Translations under genes and position numbers: made by a program
Shown here: positions 21,436 to 32,797 of the stretch, in pieces
Layout: every line of letters begins with the position of its first letter
Numbering within the stretch: the stretch's first letter is position 1
Origin: Undaria pinnatifida
Taxonomy: Eukaryota; Sar; Phaeophyceae; Laminariales; Alariaceae
Reading direction: 5' to 3'
Length of the DNA stretch: 64,000 nt
NCBI GenBank assembly: GCA_012845835.1
Contig: JABAKD010000012.1
Coordinates: 3,461,570-3,525,569, forward strand
Notes under the pieces: model-generated
Databases searched by the model: none
Told to the model about the DNA's origin: nothing
What the model saw: only the letters and a program-made list of their open reading frames with translations

Positions 21436-22579
21436 ACCCCTCCTCCCCCTCCCCACCCCCTCCCCACCCCCTCCCGCCCTCCCCCCTCCCCACCCCCACC
21501 CACCTAATTTGTTGGTGGGGTCGGTTGCCCTTACGATCGTCGGTTTCAATACTGTTATTGGATGTTTTCCAAACCTCTAAGAGAGGTTGGAAATCGCAAA
21601 ACACGCTACTTTAGGGTGGGGCTGCGGGTGAACAGAAACAGTTCGGCCGCTATAATCGTTTGTATTGGTGGCTTTGGGTTAAAGCCTTGGAGTTTTTTTT
21701 CCAATCTTATTATTTTATCATTACTGTTTTTCATTAACATGAGTTATACTACTGCACGACCAGAAATTCGGTACCAGAGGGTATCATCCCGCTCAAACAC
21801 CTCGAATGACGCCGCCCCCTGCTGTGGGTCTATGAGGCCCCCTCTAATGGAATGCCTCCGCCTGTCGGAACCCACTTGCCCACACCACATACCCTTCGCT
21901 TGACCATCTTCTGCTGGATGAGAATCGTCCTGATAACCTGCCTGTGACCGCGTGGCTATTACGGTGGGGGTAGAGAATTTTGGGGAGGCTTTTTTCTGCT
22001 GGGGGGCTCGGGGTCACTCGGCGCGAGTGACCTCCCCCTGACCCCTTTTGCGGTCTTAAGCTGTGAAAAAGTCGTGTTGTGTGTGTGTGTGTTTTTTTTT
22101 TTCGTTTTTTTGCATGTTGAAACCGCTCCCTGAAAATGGTTTCGTATATAGCTGTACAGTCCCGGGCCAAAACGAAACACCTTAGTTAACCCATTTTTCC
22201 CAACTCCTATTTTTTTTTTCTGTTTTAACTCCAAGTGTTTTTTGTCCCCATGTCGGGATGTCGAAGATGACGGTTGACGGCACTCTTGACCCGTAACGGA
22301 CAGCCGTCAAGGACCGCTCCATACTAGAACCAGTTTGTTATGTCCAGAGAGGCCCTTATGACGGGACAAAGCTAGACCGTCTACCGGCAAATTCTCGACG
22401 ATTTGGGGTTCAAAAAACGCTTTTGGCACCGCAGCCCCGTCACGGGGACAAAACACTTGGAATTAGACTACGAAAACTTCAGGTGTTGGACAACAGTGGG
22501 TTAAGGATTTTTTTCGTTGAGCTGCAGATTAACTCGGGCGAGTGAGTGGCTCAAACCCGGTGAGGAAAAGGAGATAGTC
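21436..22579. other. C-rich tract, small repeats, no gene
   Basis: C-rich to 21505. A GGTCACTC-GGCGC-GAGTGACC hairpin block at 22014-22034 matches 4610-4635. A GGACAGCCGTCAAGGA repeat at 22300-22315 recurs at 55890 inside the intron of the large gene. Fragment of M2 near 22443-22465. Confidence 0.5.
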
Positions 22580-23008
22580 CCCCCCCCCCCTCTCCCCCCC
22601 CCCCCTCCCCCCCCCCCCCCCCCCCCTTCCCCCCGCCCCCTTCCCCCCCCCCCTCCCCCCCCCCCCTGCCCCCCCCGCCCCCTGCCCCCCCCCCCCCCGT
22701 CCCTCTCCCCCCCCTCGCCCCCCCCCTCCCCTCCCCCCCCTCCCCCCCCATAGCCACCCCCCCCCCCCCATAGCCCCCTCCCCCCTCCCCCCCCTTCCCC
22801 CTACCACCCCCTCCCCCTCCCCCTCCCCCCCCTCCCCCCCCTCCCCCCCCTCCCCCCCCTTCCCCCCCTCCCCCCCCTTCCCCCCCTCCCCCCCCTTCCC
22901 CCCCCCCCCCCTCCCCCCCCTTCCCCCCCCCCCCCTCCCCCTCCCCCCCCTCCCCCCCCTCCCCCCCCTTCCCCCCCTCCCCCCCCTCCCCCCCCCCCCC
23001 CCCCCCCT
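22580..23008 (+). repeat. Long C/T tract, mostly (CCCCCCCT)n
   Basis: Roughly 430 bp of C-runs with single T or TT interruptions and rare G/A near 22740-22775. The longest such tract in the window. The other strand is a chain of G-runs. Confidence 0.95.
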
Positions 23009-23497
23009 CCGCCCTACTTGTATTCGGTAGGAGTTGGGTTTAGGAGAGCATGTAATAATAGTGCTGCAACCGTCGAAGCGTCACAATCCGATGAAGGTCA
23101 GTGCGACCCACGATACGTCAGCGAACAACAATTGTTTTTTTTTGGCTTTCTACCCTATAACTCTTTCGTTTAGTATGGCCTTTTGGGCGTTTAGTATGGC
23201 CTTTGTCGATTTTCAATACTATTTCTTCCATTTGTAGAGTTTCAACCAAAGAGGGGCTGGAGATCGCAAACACTCTATGTATATGATGAATTGCCATCCG
23301 GCAAGGCCACGGAATATCAGCACAAACAAAAGAACGTTTTCGAGTGAAGAACTTTTTCCTGTGAACTGCCATTTTTATTTTGGTTTTCTAACCCAACTTT
23401 TTCGTGGGTTGGTTGGTCTTGGGTTTAGTCTGACATCATGTGTCGGTTTCAACGCAATTTTTACTTCCTTTTTTTTTCCTAACACCCAGCAGAGGAA
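23009..23497. other. No recognised feature
   Basis: Unique sequence with short open frames; no gene seen. Confidence 0.4.
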
Positions 23498-24567
23498 GCG
23501 AGCTACGATAGAGATATACCTTTTTTTGGCGAAAATGGTTTCTGAATGACGGGGGGGCTCCTTAACCCAAAATCGTCGGAAATAGTAGGGACGGGTTCTA
23601 CGATGGAGGTATACCTTTTTTTGGCGAAAATGGTTTCTGAATGACGGGGGGGCTCCTTAACCCAAAATCGTCGGAAATAGTAGGGACGGGTTCTACGATG
23701 GAGGTATACCTTTTTTTGGCCACAACTGTTTCTTAGTGACGGGGGCTCGTTAACCCTCAATCGTCGGAAATAGAGGTGTTAAGGTATACCATTTTTTGGC
23801 GAAAATGGTTTCTGAATGACGGGGGGGCTCCTTAACCCAAAATCGTCGGAAATAGTAGGGACGGGTTCTACGATGGAGGTATACCTTTTTTTGGCCACAA
23901 TTGTTTCTTAGTGACGGGGGCTCGTTAACCCTCAATCGTCGGAAATAGAGGTGTTAAGGTATACCGTTTTTTTGGCGAAAATGGTTTCTGAATGACGGGG
24001 GGGCTCCTTAACCCAAAATCGTCGGAAATAGTAGGGACGGGTTCTACGATGGAGGTATACCTTTTTTTGGCCACAACTGTTTCTTAGTGACGGGGGCTCG
24101 TTAACCCTCAATCGTCGGAAATAGAGGTGTTAAGGTATACCGTTTTTCGGCTAAAATGGTTTCTGAATGACGGGGGGGCTCCTTAACCCTCAATCGTCGG
24201 AAATAGAGGTGTTAAGGTATACCATTTTTTGGCTGAAATGGTTTCTGAATGACGGGGGGGCCCCTTAACCCTCAATCGTCGGAAATAGGGGTGTTAAGGT
24301 ACACCGTTTTTTGGCTGAAATGGTTGTTGAGTGACGGGGGGGCTCCTTAGCCCTCAATCGTCGGAAAAGAAGGCCATTGTTTTTCTGCATGATATGATTC
24401 TCGCTGTGTACCTAGGCCATCCTGGGATTTTTCATCCGGTATCATATCATAGCAGTTTTGTTTTTGTCCAAAATCAGTGTTTTGCCTTAAGAGAGGTCTT
24501 AAGCACCCAAAGTTGAGGAAACCTCATAAAAAAAAGTTGTGTAGCACCTCTATTGTAACACGTGTCG
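23498..24567 (-). mobile_element. Family H element with ten-unit internal array
   Basis: Begins GCTACGATAGAGAT and ends GCACCTCTATTGTAACACG, i.e. the two H ends in reverse orientation. Between 23515 and 24370 the unit GGTATACC ... GGCGAAAATGG ... TGAATGACGG ... TTAACCC ... TCGTCGGAAATAG occurs ten times. Two unit types (95 bp with TAGTAGGGACGGG, about 80 bp with GGCCACAA) alternate in the first part. The left body (CATCCGG, GAGGTCTTAAG) is single copy. Confidence 0.85.
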
Positions 24568-24830
24568 GAAATCGAAGTCGCGCACACCCCTGTTGTATGC
24601 TTTTGCCATCATACAATGCACACATGTGCAGCATGAGCTTTAACGCCCCGATTACTCTCAAAAAGCATTTCCAAAAAAAGGCTGGTTCTACGATATCCCC
24701 CCCCGCTCAAAAAAAAAACAGTGATTTTCTTTAACGAACATGTTCGTGGCTGCCCTCGAGACACGAGGGAGGATGCTATGAAGAAAATATCTCCAAATAT
24801 ACTTTTTGTTAAGTCTCCATATATAGACGA
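24568..24830. other. Short spacer with family G fragment
   Basis: TTCTTTAACGAACATGTTCG at 24727-24746 is the start of the G repeat seen at 9610. Nothing else recognised. Confidence 0.4.
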
Positions 24831-25390
24831 TATTATAAAAATAAAAATACACTCCAGCTGTGAGATCGAAGATTTTATCGAAACTCATCTTTGCAAGCTG
24901 TGTGTGATGCTCCGATCGCGTGTATTACGGGTTGTGTGTTCTCATTAAGGATATAGGTCGGCGATTCCCCGTGCAACTAGAGTGTAGCTATCAGGGTCAA
25001 CAGAGTGATGTTAGTCAGTCTTTGCGCGGAAACTATAAAACATGTTTTTGAGGGGGACAAAATCTGACAGCTGTGGAAGGAAATGCATCAGTTTATCAAG
25101 TGAATACTGTGAGTCGAATAACAGGTGGGGGGAGGGCGGAGTTTTAAAGGACGTGGGGGGCTGGGTTTGATAAGAGGGAGCGGGGTGGCGGGATGGGCGG
25201 GGCAGCTCAATCTGTGCGTGGAATATATATATATACCTGGTATATTTCAAAAATCTGCCATAAATTTTTGCTTACTTTGCAAAGGACTACTACTACTACT
25301 ATCGAACCATGACGTGGGGGTGGAAAGGGGCACCGTATTTAAGGAGGTACGCCCGGGAGCTGGTTTCAAAACCGGCGATTGATAGCGTTC
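24831..25390 (+). repeat. Family B repeat, partial, followed by G fragment
   Basis: Leader, hairpin, TAGGTCGGCGATTCC, GCGCGGAAACTATAAAACATG, AAATGCATCAGTTTATC, then the truncated G-rich part. 25310-25390 carries CGGGAGCTGGTTTCAAAACCGGCGATT as at 9780 and 18450. Confidence 0.7.
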
Positions 25391-26975
25391 AAAAAAAGTT
25401 GAGGGGGAGGGGGGGGGGTTGGGGTGGGGGGGGCAGGGGCTACCGTAGAACGAGTCAAAAGTAGAAGGAGACCCAAAGGAAAACCCATACGGATAAGAGG
25501 TTACGGTGTTTTACCTAGCAATTGATATGGAAGTTTTAATTTGAAAAAAAAAAACAAGACTCTACACGCGATGAGCTAAAAACATGCCACACCCTCTCTC
25601 GGGTAATTCTGCTAGGTAGGCCCGCGCGTTCCTTCTACGAGTACTCAGTATAGAATAGACTAAAACAAGCACACAAAAAAAATCTGCAAACAAACACGAA
25701 CACGCACACACTATAAATACCCCATTTATATATACACATTCTTGTTGTTGTTGTTTTCTCACATTAACTCTTGTCAAACATCTAGAGTCCGTGGTCACAC
25801 AAAGGTGCTGGAGCCCTAGCTAGGAAGATCCGAAAAACCAAGTGAAATCAAAATTCGTCCGATAAATACTACGCTTTCCCGCCTAAAAACGCACGACACA
25901 TATATCATGGTGGCATCACAATTTACGTATCTTTTTTTTTTTTTTTTTTTATAATCCCCGTCGGAATGCGGGCGTGAAAAAAAAAAAAAAAATACCGCGA
26001 GCTCGGGCCACGGAAAAACGGCGAGCGTAAGCATTTTTTTTCGTCGACCACACACAGCTTCGTAGCTGGTGGCTGGTAGTAGTGCCGAGGGGGGAGAGGG
26101 GTGGTGGGTCGATTTTGCAAGGAAGTTGGTGGTGGAGGAACGCCCGCCGCATTTCGTCCCTGAGACTACACAGGCCGCCATTTCGAGGAGGGTGTCGCGC
26201 TTCAAACCCCATCCACCTTAGGGACCGCCACAGGAAGCGAGAACAAGCAGGCGGGAGGGGCGGGGGGGGGGGGGGGGGGGATAGACCGACATCAATGGCG
26301 TGGGGGTGGAGCTTGGGTGCAGCTCAAGATTTAATAATATACTGCTGTAAAGAGCATATTAAAAGGGAGATCGGGAGCAAAGGGCAAAAAATTGGGTACT
26401 GTGGATGAAAGCTTAAGCGGGAAGTAGGCATAGACAGGGAGTTAGACTTCGTTCATCGGTTGTCCTTTTGTTTCCTCCGTGTTTCTCCTTTTTTAACGTT
26501 TCGTCACTTTTATGAGTGACGAATGTTGAAGTTCGTGACACATATTTGGCGGAAGGCAAGCACAATAGATAATAATCAGGTTGACACGACGAGTAAGAAA
26601 AAACACGCTAAATAAAACACATTTTTTGCGAGTCAAGAATAATTGCCACTCTGCTGCGGGGGAACAGAGTAATTCGAACCAACTGGCTATTAACAGTAAA
26701 ACAGTTGGCGAACGTATAATAGTATTGGTTTTTATATCTGGCCGCCCTTTTTTCGGGTAATAATCCTGTTACTACGCCCATTCCCTCTGTAAACATGCTG
26801 AACTATCGTTCTAACATAGCGCACTACAAAAAAAAAAACACATACACCACGAATGCTTGAATGCCACCCCTCGCCCGGGCAGTTCTGTTAGGTCCGGTCC
26901 TTCTGTAGTAGTACCCCGGACAATAAGTCTAAACATGACGCACATCGCAAACATACTTTAAGGTGCAACGACACA
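25391..26975. other. No gene; homopolymer runs
   Basis: G-rich 25405-25440, T-run 25930-25950, A-run 25978-25993, G-run 26258-26280. A TTCGTCACT-TTTATG-AGTGACGAA hairpin lies at 26502-26525. Open frames look spurious. Confidence 0.5.
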
Positions 26976-27067
26976 GCAACACCAACACCAACATCACTAC
27001 CACCACCACCACCACCACCACCACGACATACCACCACCACCACTAACAATAACACAACACCATCACC

Positions 27068-27099
<32 letters not shown>

Positions 27100-27365
27100 C
27101 ACCGCCGCCGCCACCACCACCACCACTACCACCATCACTACCACACCACCACCAACAACAACACAAAAACACCACCGTCACAACCAGACCACCACCACCA
27201 CCACCACCACCAACACACCACCACCACCGCCATTGCCATCCCCACCACCAACACACCAGCACCAGCACCACCACCAACACCATCACGACCACCACCACCA
27301 CCAACACCACCACCACCACCAACATCGCCAACACCAACACCACCGCCACCACCACCGTCGTCCAT
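26976..27365 (+). repeat. CAC/CAA trinucleotide microsatellite
   Basis: About 390 bp of (CAC)n with CAA, CCG and CAT variants. The long open frames across it on either strand are by-products of the triplet repeat. Confidence 0.95.
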
Positions 27366-27510
27366 CGAAGTGTGGTAAGCAACACATATCCAACAACATA
27401 TATATGCACAACACACGTAGCATCTAACCGAAGATCCAATGCGAACGGAGAGTATACACGGCTAGAGAAGAAATCGATCATTCTTTGCCCGTAAGGAAAC
27501 TCACACAAAG

Positions 27511-27607
27511 ACGATAGTAAATAGGACCAAATATTATTAGTAAAAATATATGAATATATAGGTTTTTGTATCCACAGTAGGTCCTGTTTACTAGGGTCCC
27601 CCCGTAA
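27511..27607 (-). mobile_element. MITE M1, copy 2, one end truncated
   Basis: ACGATAGTAAATAGGACC at one end and GTAGGTCCTGTTTACTAGGG ... CCGTAA at the other, TA following. About 10 bp of the first terminal repeat are missing. Confidence 0.75.
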
Positions 27608-27730
27608 TAGTTTGTTTGTTTTGTTGTTTGTTTTGTTGTTTGGTTCGTTGTTTGTTTTGTTGTTTGGTTCGTTGTTTGTTTTGTTGTTTTGTTCGTTGTT
27701 TGTTTTGTTGTTTGTTTTGTTTGTTTCATG
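27608..27730 (+). repeat. GTTTGTTTTGTT microsatellite
   Basis: Repeats of GTTTGTTTTGTTGTTTGGTTC for about 120 bp, directly following the M1 end. Confidence 0.9.
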
Positions 27731-28587
27731 TCTTTTTCTTACATACAACGCAAAAATGCAGGCCTCATCATGTATGTGGTATATATATATGCACACAAAT
27801 AAATGCACATACAAGAAATATGATAGAACGACCAGAGTGCGGCCCGGCGGTATCATACAAAATGATTGTCCGCGGTGCGTAGGCAAGACGGAGAGAAAAG
27901 AGAGAACACACATCAATCAAGTCTCGACTTCTCTGCTGGAGGGGACTCTCAAGGGGTACGCAGCACTATACTTTCCTCTTTCCATGGCACGTGGATGTGA
28001 GCCCCTGTACCTGTAAGCTGCTGTGTATAATGTATCCAAGATATTGCTGCTGAGACTTGTTCTTGTTACGTACTCTGTATCGATACACGACAACTACCAG
28101 ACTGAAAACTGTCTGTCGTAGTATTAATATTAAAAGCAACTCGGAATGTATACCAGATGACTCTAAGTGTTATCAAGTAACGACATATATATGATGGTTA
28201 CTGTCAAGTAGCCTCTAACAGTTACATAATTATTAGCAGGCTGTTTGCGATTTCGATTTACTTCCAAGCTCTAGTGGCGGGTTGGAAAAACATGTAAAAG
28301 TAGTAGTATTATTAATTGAAGCCGGCAAGAACGTCACATATTTCAACTAACCCTAAGGCCAACCAGCCCCCCAAGAAAAAACTACCATGGTACCTGGTAG
28401 AGGTTAAAAAGATTTTTGAAAAAAAATGAGTGAAAAAACACTTCGTTCTCAACCTGTTAATTTTTCTGTTTGTTTGTTGTCGATGATTTTTTCGTGAATT
28501 TGATGATTGTTTTGGGTTGTTGAGTTTGCCTTGGATTGCGGGATGTGAAGTTCGACGGTCTCAACACTACTACTATTACAATATGTA
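27731..28587. other. No recognised feature
   Basis: Unique sequence, AT-rich in part. No gene. Confidence 0.4.
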
Positions 28588-28783
28588 TCGACAGCAGTTT
28601 TTGTACCCAACTCCTACCCACCCATATTTTTTTCCTTCCGCGCAAACACCCTACGGCAGCAGTTTTTGTACCTAATTCCTACCCACCCATATTTTATTTC
28701 CGCGCAAACTCCCTACTACGGCAGCAGTTTTTGCACCTAACTCCTGCCCACCCATATTTTCCTTCCGCGCAAACACCCTACGA
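28588..28783 (+). repeat. Three-copy ~67-bp tandem repeat
   Basis: Unit: GCAGTTTTTGTACC-AA-TCCTACCCACCCATATTT, then TCCGCGCAAAC-CCCTAC. Starts near 28592, 28663 and 28722. The reading frame stays open through the copies but encodes no recognised domain. Confidence 0.85.
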
Positions 28784-29539
28784 ACTGGTGCTAACTGTGT
28801 GTTCCATCCGACAAAGGTGCAGCCTAAGTTTTTTTAGTTTCCGGCCATCGATCGCTGACGACACATCCCAGCCGACAAAAGAAGGAAAAACCAAGGTACG
28901 CCTGAACTGTCTGCCACTATTAATATAGTTTTAGTGCAAGCCTGTACGTCTGTCTGTACGCTAGACCTGTGTATGTATGTATTCTTCACATGAACACCTC
29001 CTGTGTACATCATGTAGACCAACGCTAACCCTAGCAACCTTTCCACGCCCCCCCCCCCCCCCCCCCCCCCCCCCAACCTTCCCCCGCCCCCGTCCCCACT
29101 CCCTCCCCCTCCGCCCCACCAAAAATAAAAATCCGCCAGAGTTGTAAACACTACCCGACAGGTGCTACCATCTCTTCACCTTTCGAGCCATCCATGCAGA
29201 AGCTTCAATTCATTTATATCGTCTTCGTGAAGTTCCAACTAACCTTCCCCCCCCCCCCCTACCCGCGCCGCCCCCGCCATCGCCTACTAGCATCACGCGT
29301 GAAGCAAGTTATTGACGTATGCGACCTATCCACACTCCACCCCGTCTTAAACCCCCGCTCCCCTCCCCTCAGCGGTCATACCAAAACTAAGTAACTACAG
29401 GACATACATAATAAACTTGTGTGTTCCACAGCCGCCAGGTTTTGTCCCCCCCCCAAAAAAACGGGGTTTTTTATAGTTTCCGAGCACGGATTGGTTTTAA
29501 CATCACCACCCTGCTGAACTCTGGTACAAAGCTATTGTT
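28784..29539. other. C-run and unique sequence
   Basis: C-run of about 26 at 29049-29074, CA-rich and C-rich stretches; no gene. Confidence 0.5.
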
Positions 29540-29725
29540 GTACGTAGTTCTAAGGGGAGTCGCCGCCGAGACCTAATTGTTATCCTTAATGAGGACACGC
29601 AAACACACACACCAGCAGCAGCAACACGCGCGATCGAAGTATCATCACACACGCACACACACTCACTTTTTTCGGGAAACATGAAAATTTCGACGAAAAC
29701 CTTCAATCTCACAGCTAGCTGGGAG
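29540..29725 (-). repeat. Family B repeat, reverse, with CA insertions
   Basis: Reads in reverse as leader, AGATTGAAG...GTCGAAAT hairpin, CGATCGCGCG, GTCCTCATTAAGGATAA and CGGCGACTCCCCTTAGAAC. CA repeats have expanded between conserved blocks. Confidence 0.6.
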
Positions 29726-29767
29726 CATGTGATTTTTTTTCATTTTTTTTTTCATAATAAAATAATC

Positions 29768-30080
29768 ACGGTAGTAGTAGAGGTGCACCACTTTTTTTCT
29801 CAATGCTACCCCTCAATTTGGGAGCTCAAGACCCCTCTTAGGGCTACAACTGATTTTGGAGAGAGAAAAACAAAATTGCTTCTCGTACATATTATACCGG
29901 AAGATACAAAAAAAAAAATCCCACGGCCTTTAGGTGCACGACAAAAAATCATGCAAAAAAAAAAAATGGCCTGTCATTTTTTTTTTTCCTTCTGACGATA
30001 GTATTTTTGTGTTAAGGAGCCCCCGTCATTCAGAAACCATTTTCGCCAAAAAAAGGTATACCTCTATCGTAGCACGCGTC
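29768..30080 (+). mobile_element. Family H element, single internal unit
   Basis: Starts TAGTAGAGGTGCACCAC, contains CAATTTGGGAGCTCAAGACC, CCCACGGCC, CATGCAAAA and one TTAAGGAGCCCCCGTCATTCAG unit, ends GGTATACCTCTATCGTAGCACGCGTC split by one A. About 310 bp: a good reference for the unexpanded form. Confidence 0.75.
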
Positions 30081-30169
30081 GTACTTTTTTTTTCTCTCCT
30101 GAAAAAGCTCCTCACTTCATACAAGAGCTGTATACCAGTACGTACCCGAGATCATAACAGCCACTTCAT

Positions 30170-30345
30170 ATGAGTATCACACACAGCTTGCAAAGATGAG
30201 TTTCGACGAAATCTTCGATCTCACAGCTGGAGTGTATTTTCATTTTTTATAATATATATAGGAGCTGTATACCAGTACGTATCCGATATCATAACAGCCG
30301 AACCCCGGAAAGTGAAATCCCGATGGTAATAACCAAACCCATACC
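30170..30345 (-). repeat. Family B hairpin (short) and duplicated spacer
   Basis: 30183-30253 is a reverse B hairpin with leader. It is flanked by a repeated block GAGCTGTATACCAGTACGTA (30124-30143 and 30262-30281), so the B piece may have inserted into or split a duplication. Confidence 0.6.
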
Positions 30346-30349
30346 CTAC

Positions 30350-30624
30350 TGTAAGGTTGATGTGTGGGGACACAGAGTGCCCCCTGCAGCTCTGCCAATT
30401 GAGCAGGTCCTCGGAGAGTACTCACTTTCTTTTCCTTCGTAGAGACGTTGCTTTATTCGATTCCACCAGAGCCCCGGATGACTTCTGAGATCGGAGGAAC
30501 GTGCCTTCGATCCATTTCCTAACTTTCCCGAATATAAAACGCCAACCATATCATACGAAACCCATCCAAATGATCTCAAACTCGGATAATTACAGGCCTT
30601 TCTTTACGAGGCCGTATCTTAACA
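30350..30624 (+). mobile_element. 275-bp TG..CA element (solo-LTR-like), second copy
   Basis: TGTAAGGTTGATGTG ... CCGTATCTTAACA flanked by CTAC on both sides (30346-30349, 30625-30628). Shares its body with 6822-7097 in opposite orientation. AATATAAAAC near 30531 could be a TATA box. The complement contains a D-arm-like GCTCAATTGGCAGAGC. Confidence 0.75.
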
Positions 30625-30703
30625 CTACCCAGCAGGGTAAAAAAAACTGGTATCTAGTAGGTAGATGTTCACGTTCCAAAACAAGAAGATTCATGACTTT
30701 CCA

Positions 30704-30996
30704 ACGCGCGTGCTACGAAAGAGGTATTCCTTTTTTTGGCGAAAATGGTTTCTGAATGACGGGGCTTCTTAACCCAAAATCGTCGGGAAAAAAAGAATCG
30801 TGGGCCATTTTTTTTCTTTTTTGCGCACATACATGATGATTTTCGTCGTTGTACCTACCTACTCGTAGAGACCATGGGATTTTTCAAGCGATGATGGCAG
30901 TTTTTTCAGTTTTTTTTTGAGGAGGGGTCTTAAGCTCCCAAATCGAGGAACCTTTTGCGGACAAAAAAGGTGGCGCATTTCTATCGTGGCGCGCGT
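30704..30996 (-). mobile_element. Family H element, single internal unit, reverse
   Basis: ACGCGCGTGCTACGAAAGAGG ... GGCGAAAATGGTTTCTGAATG, AAAATCGTCGGG, CCATGGGATTTTTCAAG, GGGTCTTAAGCTCCC, ending ATTTCTATCGTGGCGCGCGT. Confidence 0.75.
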
Positions 30997-31230
30997 CTGT
31001 CCTCGAACGTGTTGACAGCGTTCTTATGTGTATGGACGCCGGACGAGATAGACTCCCAGATTATCACGCTAAACTCATACCTGGGTGTATATATTATGGA
31101 GCCATCGAGTGAGGCAACGAGCAGCATCGCATGTGGGGCCAAGCACCTCACACATTGTGCCAGCAAATTGCCCCCCATCTTAAGCCCCTGCTCTCCCGCA
31201 GGAGTACAGTCGTTAATATTCCCACTCTAA

Positions 31231-31767
31231 GACGCGTGCTACAATAGAGAGGTATACCTTTTTTAGGCTATTTTTTTCTCTGAATGACGGGGGGGCTCCT
31301 TAACCCTCAAAATCGTCGGAAATAGAGGTGTTAAGGTATACCCTTTTTTTGGCGAAAATGTTTTCTGAATGACGGGGGGGCTCCTTAACCCTCAAAATCG
31401 TCGGAAATAGAGGTGTTAAGGTATACCTTTTTTGGCGAAAATGGTTTCTCAATGACATTGCTCCTTAACCCAAGATTGTCGGAAATAGATATATTAAGGT
31501 ATACCGTTTTTTGGCGAAAATGATTTCTGAATGACATTGCTCCTTAACCCAAGATTGTCGGAAAAGAACGCCATTTTTATTTTCGCATAGGATGATTTTC
31601 GTCGTGTACGTACCTGGGCCACGGGATTTTTCATCCGGCAGTAGTCAGTTTTTTTTTTTTTTCCTCCCCAAATGAGTTTTTGCCTTGGTAAAGAGGTCTT
31701 AAGCTCCAAAAAATTGAGAAAAACTTTGGAAAAAAAAGTTGAGAGTGCACCTCTATCGCAGCGCGCT
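31231..31767 (-). mobile_element. Family H element with four internal units, reverse
   Basis: GACGCGTGCTACAATAGAGAGG, then four GGTATACC ... TCGTCGGAAATAG-type units (near 31252, 31335, 31420, 31498), then the single-copy body and GTGCACCTCTATCGCAGCGCGC. Confidence 0.8.
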
Positions 31768-32539
31768 TACTCTACTAGATACTGTACAATAATCCCTCAC
31801 CAAGTATGTCAAACCCTCCCTAATCTCCGATGGAACGTCTCCGTCGTAAACACAGAAGATACGAGTGGCCGACAGGAACCCCGTCAAATGTTCAGAAAAC
31901 ATACTTGCCAAAAAATGGTATACCCTCTAATAAATCTATCATCGTAGCAAGCGTCCATACCCGGCATTGTGTACGTGCCAGGTACGCGCGGACGGACGTA
32001 TCTTACGACCTCTCGCTCCTACCTGCTAACGGGTATCCTCTCCCTCCAAGAACAAAGATAGTTCAATACTGCCCGGATGTCCTTGCCAACATTATGGATT
32101 GCTTGCATGACGAGCTCTGTCGCATACCTGGTGCACAGAGGCTAAGGACTGCGTACTTTAATTAAAGCTAATTATCACCAGTCATTTTTAGTAACACTTT
32201 CCCCCCGCTACCCGCTACGGCGCATCCCAAGTCCTTCCTATTCAGTAGGTAGTCTAGCTGGTCCAATGGCCGGGATAGTTTCATATACCACATAGTAAGC
32301 TGGGCAGTCATCGTAGGGGGGGCGACGGGTATAGATGTATATACCAGTATAGGCTATTGTCAACACCATTCATATAATAATGGAAGAGGAAAGGGGGGGT
32401 GGGGGAGAGTAGGGATTGGGGGGGGGGGGGGGAAGCGTGCGCATTTTGTTGCTTGCCTTAGGAATTTGACTTTGACCGCGCTTCCCCTTCAAAACGGAGC
32501 ATCGTTCCGATTAGAACTGAGACACCTCCAACATTTGAC
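31768..32539. other. H remnant, G-rich run, no gene
   Basis: 31890-31952 is an H fragment (CAGAAAACATACTTGCC, ATGGTATACC, CATCGTAGCAAGCGTCC). A G-run lies near 32420-32433. An open frame at 31960-32165 has no recognised domain. Confidence 0.5.
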
Positions 32540-32640
32540 CATGCCATGTGCATGGCCGCGACCTTTACATCACATGGGGCCTCGCATCCCTACAACGCCA
32601 CGCCAGGACCCAGGACGGAGCCCCGTCGAGTTTTCGTAGA
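32540..32640 (-). mobile_element. SINE-like family E fragment
   Basis: Reverse-strand GGACGGAGC, GCGTTGTAGGGATGCGAGG and CGCGGCCATGCACATGG match the 3' part of family E. Confidence 0.55.
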
Positions 32641-32797
32641 TGATGACCACGAGACGCGGGGGGGGGGGGGGATGGGGGCTCTCATTTTTGTTGCTAGTTT
32701 TTGCCGTATCATAGCCAAAAGGGCGCTGACCATCCATCCATCACATACATGCCTTCCTTTCCGGACAGAGATGCAAGACTTTTTTCGTGGTGGTGGT

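Noticed and set aside
23498-24370. CRISPR array (regularly spaced repeats)
   Set aside because: Units are 80-95 bp with no short constant repeat plus variable spacer pattern, the whole unit is repeated, and the context is eukaryotic.
26888-27916. 342-codon minus-strand open frame with Val/Gly/Trp runs
   Set aside because: It exists only because the CAC microsatellite lacks stop codons in that frame.
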